A DNA stretch of 6,420 bases. Origin: Solirubrobacteraceae bacterium (GTDB taxonomy: Bacteria; Actinomycetota; Thermoleophilia; Solirubrobacterales; Solirubrobacteraceae). The notes below the pieces were generated by a model. It was not told the origin of the DNA. It saw only the letters and a program-made list of their open reading frames with translations, and made no database searches. Positions within the stretch are counted from its first letter, which is position 1. Every line of letters starts with the position of its first letter. Of the stretch, positions 1 through 6,420 are shown piece after piece. The stretch is taken from the NCBI GenBank assembly GCA_025935735.1, contig JAICUS010000357.1:1-6420 (forward strand), given 5' to 3'. Position numbers and translations under genes: made by a program.

Positions 1-77
1 ATCAGGGAGTGCGTCGTGTTGTAGACGAGCTCCTCCATCCGGATCGCATCGCCGAAGTACCCGAGCCACCGGCACAT
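1..77 (-). CDS. Class II glutamine amidotransferase, N-terminal fragment (runs off the window)
   Basis: Only the first 25 codons and part of the next are present. The ATG (77-75) is followed at once by Cys2, and the protein opens MCRWLGYFG...MEELVY...HSL. This matches the start of class II (Ntn) glutamine amidotransferases of the YafJ/EgtC type, which begin MCRW-L-Y, where removal of Met1 exposes Cys2 as the nucleophile that releases ammonia from glutamine or hydrolyses gamma-glutamyl amides. A GGTGAG stretch just upstream may serve as ribosome binding site. The gene starts 25 bases after the GNAT stop and is probably the third gene of the operon led by the AlaRS-like gene. Relatives include EgtC of ergothioneine synthesis, but no EgtA, EgtB or EgtD lies in the window, so that role is not supported. 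Family assignment is fairly safe; the specific role is unknown. Confidence 0.75.
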   Translation of the reverse strand, partial: MCRWLGYFGDAIRMEELVYNTTHSL

Positions 78-102
78 GCTCACCGGATCAAACCACAGGG
101 GC

Positions 103-606
103 TCAGGGCGCCTCGGGCCGTTCGCGGGCGACCAGCGCGAAGTAGTCCGCCGGCCAGCCGCCGTCCAGCGGCTTGTACATGGCGCTCAGCGTGTTGACGC
201 GCTGCCCCATCGCGACCCCGGTGCGCCGGCGCACCTCGGCGTAGCCGACCTTCTGCCAGAACCGCTCGGCCCGCCCGTCGCCCACGACGACGCCGAGCCG
301 TATCCAGCGCGCGCCCTCGCCCGGCGCCCACGCCTCGACCGCCGCGTAGATCTCGGCCGCGGCACCGGTCCCGCGCCGCGCCGACCCGACGATGAACAGC
401 CCGAGCAGCCAGACACGGGGCGCGAGGAAGTCGGAGCACAGATGGGCGATGGCGCCCAGCTCGCCGTCCTCGTCGACCAGGCTGAGCAGCCACTTGCGAC
501 CGAAGGGCATCCCCGGCGGCGGATCGTCCTCCAGCGCGGGCAGGCCGTCCCTGTCCAGCTCGACGGCGCGCAGGGAACCGACGGTGAGCAGGTCCGGGCC
601 CGCCAC
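103..606 (-). CDS. GNAT-family N-acyltransferase
   Basis: A 167-residue protein, a normal length for a single-domain GNAT. These transfer an acyl group, usually from acyl-CoA, to an amine. The acyl-CoA-binding motif A is visible as LGLFIV followed by ARRGTG (residues 68-81) before a helix. The first position of the usual [RQ]xxGx[GA] loop is Ala76 rather than Arg or Gln, while the two glycines (79, 81) are kept. Motif B is ERFWQKVGYAEV (114-125), the common 'FYxKxGF' element, and a late strand carries MYKPL (143-147). The start is GTG; no other in-frame start lies near, and no convincing Shine-Dalgarno is seen. It begins 19 bases after the AlaRS-like stop, so it is co-transcribed and perhaps translationally coupled. 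The acceptor cannot be predicted. Some GNAT-fold enzymes use aminoacyl-tRNA as donor, which matters given the upstream neighbour, but an ordinary acetyltransferase is the default reading. Confidence 0.85.
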   Translation of the reverse strand: MAGPDLLTVGSLRAVELDRDGLPALEDDPPPGMPFGRKWLLSLVDEDGELGAIAHLCSDFLAPRVWLLGLFIVGSARRGTGAAAEIYAAVEAWAPGEGARWIRLGVVVGDGRAERFWQKVGYAEVRRRTGVAMGQRVNTLSAMYKPLDGGWPADYFALVARERPEAP

Positions 607-625
607 GCGGCCGCAGTACCGCGGG

Positions 626-1840
626 TCAGGGGGTGGCGCGCGAGCGCTCGGAGTGCTCGCGCCTGCGGCGCTCGTAGCCCTCGCGCCAGTCCGGCGACGC
701 CGGCACGCCGAGCCGGCCGAGCTCCTCGACGGTGATCTCCGGCGGCAGCCCGTGCGTCTCGAACATGCGGTGCACGAGCTCGCCGTCGCCGCGCCCGCCG
801 CGCCGCACGGTGCGGTCGAGCTCGCGCAGGCCGCGGTGCAGCGTGCGGGTGAATGTCCGCTCCTCGGTGCCGAGGACGTCGCGCACGTCCTCCTCGACAG
901 GCAGCTCGTGTTCGATCCCGAGCAGCCGGGCGTGGCGGACCATCCGGCGGATCAGCCGGCGCAGCACGTAGCCGCGGCCCTGGTTGGCGGGACGCACGCC
1001 GTCGCGCACGAGCAGCGCGGACGAGCGCAGGTGGTCGGCCACGATCCGCTCCGAGCGCACGTCAGGGTGCCGCGACAGGCGCCGGACGCGGCCGATGACG
1101 TCGCGGAACAGGTCCGTGTCGTAGACGGACTCGTGGCCGCCGGTCACCGTGACCAGCCGCTCGAGGCCGACGCCGATGTCGACGTTGCGTTGCGGCAGGT
1201 CGGTCAGCCGGCCGTGCTCGTCGCGCGAGTACTGCATGAACACGTTGTTGCCGAGCTCCACCCACCGCGGGTCCGTCGCCGGATCGCCCTCCACCGGCCC
1301 GTCGCCGGTCCAGTAGAAGACCTCCGAGTCGGGGCCGCACGGACCGGGGCCGTCGAGCGACCACCAGTTGTGCTCGGTCCCGTAGCGGAAGATCCGCCGC
1401 TCCGGCAGCCCGAGCTGCGACCAGATCCGCGGCGACTCCGTGTCCGGGCCGACGTCCTCGGAGCCGCCGAAGACGGTCACGCACAGGCGGCCGGGGTCGA
1501 GCCGGTAGGCGTCGCAGAGCAGCTCGAGCGTCCAGCGCAGCGACTCCTCCTTGAAGTAGTCGCCCAGCGACCAGCAGCCGAGCATCTCGAAGCAGGTCAG
1601 GTGCGACGGGTCGCCGACCTCGTCGATGTCCACGGTCCGCAGGCAGCGCTGCGAGTTGACCAGCCTCCGCCCGGACGGGTGCGGCGTCCCGGTCAGGTTG
1701 GCGATCAGCGGCTGCATGCCCGCGACCGTGAACAGCACGCCGTCGGACTCGGAGCCGATCAGCGTGCCCGACGGGATCTCGCGGTGCCCGCGCGAGCGGA
1801 AGAAGTCGATGAACGTCTGGCGTACGGTGTCGGAGTGCAT
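626..1840 (-). CDS. Alanyl-tRNA synthetase-like protein, catalytic core only (no editing or C-Ala domain)
   Basis: 404 residues, compared with about 875 for normal AlaRS. The class II core is well kept: the motif 1 region (LFTVAGMQPL, 36-45), motif 2 (FEMLGCWSLGDYFK, 84-97), the HNWW and GPCGPDSE segment (157-173), NNVFMQY (198-204), motif 3 (GVGLERL, 223-229), then the tRNA-recognition helical region with ANQGRGYVLRR (285-295) and FETHGLP (360-366). It ends where the AlaRS middle domain normally ends; the editing domain (HxxxH and CxxxH zinc motifs) and the C-terminal C-Ala domain are absent. The boundary is clean and an intact GNAT follows, so this is not a frameshifted full AlaRS. The ATG has GGCGAGG upstream. 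Known AlaRS core fragments can still activate alanine. It is probably a paralogue that makes alanyl-adenylate or an alternative aminoacyl-tRNA, rather than the housekeeping enzyme. Substrate unknown. Confidence 0.88.
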   Translation of the reverse strand: MHSDTVRQTFIDFFRSRGHREIPSGTLIGSESDGVLFTVAGMQPLIANLTGTPHPSGRRLVNSQRCLRTVDIDEVGDPSHLTCFEMLGCWSLGDYFKEESLRWTLELLCDAYRLDPGRLCVTVFGGSEDVGPDTESPRIWSQLGLPERRIFRYGTEHNWWSLDGPGPCGPDSEVFYWTGDGPVEGDPATDPRWVELGNNVFMQYSRDEHGRLTDLPQRNVDIGVGLERLVTVTGGHESVYDTDLFRDVIGRVRRLSRHPDVRSERIVADHLRSSALLVRDGVRPANQGRGYVLRRLIRRMVRHARLLGIEHELPVEEDVRDVLGTEERTFTRTLHRGLRELDRTVRRGGRGDGELVHRMFETHGLPPEITVEELGRLGVPASPDWREGYERRRREHSERSRATP

Positions 1841-1847
1841 GTCGGTG

Positions 1848-1854
1848 CCTCGCC
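1848..1854 (-). promoter_or_regulatory. Ribosome binding site of the AlaRS-like gene
   Basis: On the minus strand GGCGAGG lies 7 bases before the ATG at 1840, good Shine-Dalgarno spacing, which supports that start. The overlapping GCGAGGC (1853-1847) is perfectly complementary to a GCCTCGC segment upstream in the same leader (1992-1986). Confidence 0.55.
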
Positions 1855-1878
1855 GGCTCGAAGGGGAAGGGCTGCGGG

Positions 1879-1931
1879 GCCGCGCATCCGGCCGGCGTGT
1901 GGCCGGCCCAGTGGGTCCACGGATGCGCGGC
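1879..1931 (-). terminator. Large stem-loop between the enolase-family and AlaRS-like genes (possible terminator or attenuator)
   Basis: A perfect 12-base inverted repeat, GCCGCGCATCCG at 1879-1890 and CGGATGCGCGGC at 1920-1931, encloses a second hairpin made of two GCCGGC arms (1891-1896 and 1902-1907) around a 5-base loop. In minus-strand RNA this gives a long GC stem with a nested hairpin and about 12 unpaired bases on one side. It sits 38 bases before the AlaRS-like ATG and about 100 bases after the enolase-family stop. There is no U-tract; a pyrimidine-rich CCCTTCCCCTTC follows instead. It could end the upstream operon, act as an attenuator for the downstream one, or stabilise a processed mRNA end. 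The repeat is certain; its role is inferred. Confidence 0.55.
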
Positions 1932-2020
1932 TAGCGCGCTCGAGCCGTCGCGGCGGCACGCGCGAGCACACCGGCGGCGGCCGGTGCGAGGCGGAACGCG
2001 ATGCGCGTGCGGGGCGACAT
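1931..2020 (-). CDS. Possible alanine-rich leader peptide (29 codons)
   Basis: An ATG at 2020, eight bases after the enolase-family stop, opens 29 codons ending in TAG at 1933-1931, exactly where the following stem begins. The peptide starts MSPRTRIAFRLAP and has 11 alanines, including two AAA runs (14-16 and 22-24), and 6 arginines. Its position before an alanyl-tRNA synthetase-like gene and a strong stem-loop resembles an attenuation leader. Against this, there is no Shine-Dalgarno (translation would need reinitiation after the upstream stop), and random frames in DNA of this composition are often rich in Ala and Arg. It may not be translated at all. Confidence 0.25.
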   Translation of the reverse strand: MSPRTRIAFRLAPAAAGVLARAAATARAR

Positions 2021-2028
2021 GGGCGAGA

Positions 2029-3144
2029 TCAAGGTAGCGCGAAGGAGGCGAACGGCTCGCCCAGGGCGGCGTCGTCGACCGCGATCCCGAGGCCCGGGGC
2101 GGTGGGCGCGGCGCCGAACCCCGCATCGGAGCGGGGCTCGTGGCCGGCGACGTGCTCGTGGGTCCAGTCGTTCATGAACGACACCATCCGCAGCGACTCC
2201 GGCCAGGTGCCGGCGGCGAGGTGGCTGACCGCGGCGGTGGTGAGGTCGCCGCCCCAGGAGTCCTCGACGTTGACGATCAGCCCGAGCTGCTGGCCGACGT
2301 CGCGCAGCAGCCGCGCGGCGCTCAGCCCGCCGACGCGGTTGAGCTTGAGGTTGAAGCCCTCGAGGGCGTGGGCCTCCCAGGCGCGCAGCAGGGACGGCAG
2401 GTCGGTGATGACCTCGTCGAGGATGAGCGGCAGCCGCGTGTGGTCGCGCACGCGCAGGCACTCCTCGAAGGTCGCGCAGGGCTGCTCGAGGTAGAAGCGG
2501 GGGAGGTCCTCGAGCTCGCGGGCGGCGATCACGGCGTCGCCGAGCGTCCAGCCGCCGTTGGCGTCGCCGAACACCACGTCCTCGTCCCCGGTGGCGGCGA
2601 TCACCGCGCGGGCGCGGGCGGCGTCGTCGGCGGGCGCGCCGCCGAGCTTGAGCTGGAAGCGGTGGATGCCCTCGGCGCGCAGCCGGGTGACGTGGGCGGC
2701 CATCGCGTCCGGCTCGCCGAGCGGGATGGCGACGTAGAGCGGGAAGCGCTCGGCCCGGCGGCCGCCCAGGAGCTCGCACACGGGCCGCCCGCACGCCTGG
2801 CCGAGGACGTCCCAGCAGGCGATGTCGAGCGCGCTCTTGGCGTAGGCGTGGCCGCGCAGCGCGGCGTCCATCGCGCGGCTGACGCCGGCCGGGTCGGCGG
2901 CATCGCGACCGAGCACCGCGGGCGCGACCTCGGCCAGCGCGGCCCGGGCGCCGGCCGCGTGGGCCGGGAGGTAGGCCGGGCCGAGCGGGCACGTCTCGCC
3001 GTAGCCGACGAGCCCGTCGGCCGTCTCCACCCGCACGACCGTGCTGGAGAGCGCGGTGATCACGCGACCGCCGGACATGACGTACTCGCCGCCGACGTAC
3101 GTCAGCTCGTAGGAGAAGAGGTCGATCCGGGCGATGGTGGTCAA
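2029..3144 (-). CDS. Enolase-superfamily (mandelate racemase/muconate lactonizing) enzyme, cis-3-hydroxy-L-proline dehydratase-like
   Basis: 371 residues, full family length. Enolase-superfamily enzymes remove a proton alpha to a Mg2+-bound carboxylate, then racemise, cycloisomerise or dehydrate. The N-terminal capping domain includes YVMSGGR (21-27) and the GYGE element (47-50). The barrel carries the three metal ligands Asp194 (GDANGG), Glu220 (YLEQP) and Asp243 (ILDEV), and the two likely catalytic lysines Lys166 (QLKLGG) and Lys267 (NLKLNRVGG), the muconate-lactonizing-subgroup pattern. VEDSWGGD (293-300) and the APTAPGLGI tail (346-354) are typical, from memory, of proteins annotated as cis-3-hydroxy-L-proline dehydratase or generic MR/MLE. 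The first lysine of the usual KxK is Gln164. The start is TTG with a weak GGCGGCGGC upstream, 15 bases after the acyl-CoA synthetase stop, so it is operonic. The superfamily is secure; the substrate is not, and an epimerase is possible. Confidence 0.85.
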   Translation of the reverse strand: MTTIARIDLFSYELTYVGGEYVMSGGRVITALSSTVVRVETADGLVGYGETCPLGPAYLPAHAAGARAALAEVAPAVLGRDAADPAGVSRAMDAALRGHAYAKSALDIACWDVLGQACGRPVCELLGGRRAERFPLYVAIPLGEPDAMAAHVTRLRAEGIHRFQLKLGGAPADDAARARAVIAATGDEDVVFGDANGGWTLGDAVIAARELEDLPRFYLEQPCATFEECLRVRDHTRLPLILDEVITDLPSLLRAWEAHALEGFNLKLNRVGGLSAARLLRDVGQQLGLIVNVEDSWGGDLTTAAVSHLAAGTWPESLRMVSFMNDWTHEHVAGHEPRSDAGFGAAPTAPGLGIAVDDAALGEPFASFALP

Positions 3145-3159
3145 CGGTGCCGCCGCCGC

Positions 3160-4842
<1,683 letters not shown>

Positions 4843-4857
4843 GCCCGTGGACGTTAA

Positions 4858-5781
4858 CTAAGACGCGCGCAGCTCGCGGACCAGCTCGAGCACGCTCTCG
4901 CCGACGGCGTCGAGCGCGTTCGGGTCGATCTGGCTGATCCCGTCCTTGAGCGTGTGGCCGGGATAGCGCCAGTCGATCAGGTCGATCGCCGGCACCTTGG
5001 ACTCCAGGAACGGCGTGTGGTCGTCGATGATCGGCGTCTCGTCGGTGGGCGGGAAGTAGCCGATCTTGTCCACCCGGTCGGCGGCGGCGCGCAGGCGGCG
5101 CCACAGCCATGTCGTCGAGGTGCCCTCGTGCGGCAGCTGCAGCCCGTGGTTGCCGACGTAGTCGAGCAGGATCATCGCCTTGGTGTCGTGCGGGTGGGCC
5201 TTCACGTACGCGCGCGAGCCGCGCAGGCCGTCCTTGGCGAAGTTGGGGTCGTCCTCCGGCAGGCCGGCCGGCGGCTCCTCGCCGTCGAAGAGGACGAAGC
5301 GGACCTGGCGGGCGTCCTTGGGCCGGTGCAGCTTGGCCAGCGCGTGGGCGAGCTCGATGACGATCGCGCTGCCCGCCGCGCCGTTGTTGGCGCCCACGAA
5401 CCCGGCGGGCTTGTCCAGGGTGTCGTAGTGGGCGCCGACCACGATCCCCGGGCGGCGGCCGGGCAGCGTCCCGACGATGTTGCGGACGCCGCGCTGGCCG
5501 GGGACGTTCTCGAAGTGACCGCGCGGGAGGCGGATCACCAGCCGCTCGGCGAGGTTGCGCAGCTGCCGCGAGCCGGCCGGGCGCTGGCCGTAGGACACCT
5601 GGAGCTTGGTCAGCGCGAACGCGCGCGCGGCGTCGAAGCGGTCCGGCGCGCGGGCGGAGACGACCTGCGGCGTCATGGCCACGGAGCGCTGGACGCGGGT
5701 ATGGATCCGGGGGTCGGCCGAGCCGCAGCCGGCAGGGGCGAGCGCAAGCAGCGCGGCACTGGCGACCAGGGGACTCCGCAC
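4858..5781 (-). CDS. M28-family zinc metallopeptidase / glutaminyl-cyclase-like protein, probable lipoprotein
   Basis: 307 residues. The N-terminus (MRSPLVASAALLALAPAGC) looks like a lipoprotein signal with Cys19 as anchor, although Pro at -3 is not ideal, so the mature protein probably sits outside the membrane. The M28 fold is shown by VVGAHYDT (His118, Asp120), FDGEE (Glu168 catalytic base, Glu169 metal ligand), LLDYVG (Asp207), IIDDHTPF (251-258) and PGHTLKDG (His276). FDGEE followed by a loop and GSR (188-190), plus DDHTPF, also resembles glutaminyl cyclases. At the place of the metal-binding Asp in GAxD the sequence is GANNG, with Asn133. Family members cleave N-terminal residues or cyclise N-terminal Gln. 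The start is GTG with AGGAG only 3 bases upstream, inside a small hairpin. It is first in an operon with the acyl-CoA synthetase and enolase-family genes. Activity is uncertain because of Asn133. Confidence 0.87.
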   Translation of the reverse strand: MRSPLVASAALLALAPAGCGSADPRIHTRVQRSVAMTPQVVSARAPDRFDAARAFALTKLQVSYGQRPAGSRQLRNLAERLVIRLPRGHFENVPGQRGVRNIVGTLPGRRPGIVVGAHYDTLDKPAGFVGANNGAAGSAIVIELAHALAKLHRPKDARQVRFVLFDGEEPPAGLPEDDPNFAKDGLRGSRAYVKAHPHDTKAMILLDYVGNHGLQLPHEGTSTTWLWRRLRAAADRVDKIGYFPPTDETPIIDDHTPFLESKVPAIDLIDWRYPGHTLKDGISQIDPNALDAVGESVLELVRELRAS

Positions 5782-5836
5782 GATCTCCTGAAGGGTGGCA
5801 GGAGCCGCTTAAGGCGCGGCGAAAGATCGCGGTCTG
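5782..5836. other. Divergent intergenic region between the M28 and kinase genes
   Basis: These 55 bases must hold the start signals for the minus-strand operon and possibly for the plus-strand kinase. Besides the hairpin over the M28 ribosome site there are a GCCGC/GCGGC inverted pair (5804-5808 and 5816-5820) around a TTAAG core, and CGATCT (5781-5786) matching AGATCG (5824-5829). I cannot identify -35 or -10 boxes with confidence, and the kinase start has only a weak Shine-Dalgarno. Confidence 0.4.
5785..5804 (-). promoter_or_regulatory. Hairpin over the M28 gene's ribosome binding site
   Basis: In minus-strand RNA CTCCTG (5804-5799) can pair fully with CAGGAG (5790-5785) across an 8-base loop. 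The second arm holds the AGGAG Shine-Dalgarno, which ends 3 bases before the GTG start. The stem could mask the site and tune translation. No ligand or regulator can be inferred. Confidence 0.4.
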
Positions 5837-6420
5837 ATGGAGCCCGACCTTGCCGCGCTGATCGCCCGCGCCCGGCGGCTGGCGGCGGCCGGGGGCCGGC
5901 GGGTGCTCGGGATCGCCGGGCCGCCGGCGGCCGGCAAGTCGACGCTGGCGGCGCAGGTGGTGGAGGCTCTGGGCCCTGACGCGGCCCGGTTGGTCGGGAT
6001 GGACGCCTTCCACTACGCGCAGGTGGAGCTCGCGCGGCTCGGCCGGTCCGATCGCAAGGGGGCGCCGGACACGTTCGACGCCGACGGCTTCGTGGCGCTG
6101 CTGGAGCGGCTGCGGTCCTCCGACGACCCGATCGTCTACGCGCCCGAGTTCCGGCGTGAGATCGAGGAGCCGATCGCCTGCGCCGTGCCGGTCCCGCGCG
6201 TCGTCCCCCTCGTCGTCACCGAGGGCAACTACCTGCTGGTGGGCGCGCCTCCGTGGGCGCGGGTGCGGCCGCTGCTGGACGAGGCGTGGTACATCGAGCC
6301 GGGCGACGACCCCGCCCGGGTCACCCGGCTGATCGACCGGCACGTGGCGTTCGGGCGCACGCCGGGCGCTGCCCGCGAGTGGGTGATGCGCAGCGACGAG
6401 CGCAACGCTGAGCTGATCGC
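5837..6420 (+). CDS. P-loop nucleoside/sugar kinase of the YggC/FrcK type (C-terminus beyond the window)
   Basis: An ATG at 5837 opens a frame that stays open to the end, 194 full codons plus two bases; only a short C-terminal part should be missing. Walker A is GPPAAGKST (28-36). MDAFHY (55-60) supplies the acidic residue typical of the uridine-kinase/pantothenate-kinase-like fold. RKGAPDTFD (73-81), VYAPEFRREIEEPI (100-113), TEGNYLL (128-134) and RHVAFGRTP (168-176) match, from memory, the family annotated 'nucleoside/nucleotide kinase family protein', which includes YggC and the fructose kinase FrcK. It probably phosphorylates a sugar, nucleoside or pantothenate-like substrate with ATP in the cytoplasm. 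It is transcribed away from the other genes, and no transporter is visible to hint at the substrate. Family confidence is high, substrate unknown. Confidence 0.87.
   Translation, partial: MEPDLAALIARARRLAAAGGRRVLGIAGPPAAGKSTLAAQVVEALGPDAARLVGMDAFHYAQVELARLGRSDRKGAPDTFDADGFVALLERLRSSDDPIVYAPEFRREIEEPIACAVPVPRVVPLVVTEGNYLLVGAPPWARVRPLLDEAWYIEPGDDPARVTRLIDRHVAFGRTPGAAREWVMRSDERNAELI

Noticed and set aside
1..77. Ergothioneine biosynthesis gene egtC
   Set aside because: The N-terminus fits the family, but no other egt gene is visible and the fragment is too short to separate EgtC from other class II amidotransferases.
103..640. AlaRS-like gene broken by a frameshift, with the editing domain remaining downstream
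   Set aside because: The downstream region encodes an intact GNAT, and no HxxxH or CxxxH editing motifs or C-Ala-like sequence appear in any frame there.
1879..1931. tRNA or small structured RNA gene in the 188-base gap
   Set aside because: The stem-loop does not form a cloverleaf; no T-loop GGTTCRANTCC-like sequence or CCA end is present.
1841..1940. T-box riboswitch ahead of the AlaRS-like gene
   Set aside because: The minus-strand leader has TGGACCC near the stem, but the conserved T-box sequence (TGGNACCGCG type), stem I features and a U-tract terminator are missing, and TGGA would not match the A discriminator of tRNA-Ala.
392..2494. A 700-codon open frame on the plus strand
   Set aside because: It lies antisense to the GNAT, AlaRS-like and enolase-family genes, has low-complexity Arg/Ala/Pro content and shows no domain. 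It is a by-product of high GC.

Overview
The window comes from a very GC-rich bacterium. Codon third positions are almost all G or C, GTG and TTG starts are used, and long spurious open frames run antisense to the real genes. Gene content and protein style suggest Actinomycetota, possibly the Thermoleophilia/Solirubrobacterales side, but nothing here fixes the taxon. No rRNA, tRNA, CRISPR array, insertion sequence or phage gene was seen.

Six genes lie head to tail on the minus strand and one gene diverges from them on the plus strand. In minus-strand transcription order the first block is a secreted, probably lipid-anchored M28 metallopeptidase/glutaminyl-cyclase-like protein (5781-4858), a medium-chain-type acyl-CoA synthetase (4842-3160) and an enolase-superfamily enzyme resembling cis-3-hydroxy-L-proline dehydratases (3144-2029). 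Gaps of only 15 bases make this an operon. It looks like a small-molecule uptake or catabolism unit: an exported hydrolase-fold protein, a ligase making an acyl-CoA, and a carboxylate-directed lyase or racemase. The substrate cannot be read from the sequence.

A 188-base gap follows. It holds a strong stem-loop (1879-1931) and a possible 29-codon, alanine-rich small ORF (2020-1931) that ends at the foot of the stem. The second block then begins: an alanyl-tRNA synthetase paralogue of only 404 residues with no editing or C-Ala domain (1840-626), a GNAT acyltransferase (606-103) and the N-terminus of a class II glutamine amidotransferase cut by the window edge (77-1). The gaps of 19 and 25 bases again suggest one operon.

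The second block is the most unusual part. A catalytic-core-only AlaRS-like enzyme next to a GNAT and an amidotransferase is the kind of set that could activate an amino acid and pass it to a small molecule or protein. The alanine-rich reading frame and stem-loop in its leader raise the possibility of attenuation. Both ideas are inference. On the plus strand, divergent from the M28 gene, a P-loop nucleoside/sugar kinase of the YggC/FrcK type starts at 5837 and runs off the end.
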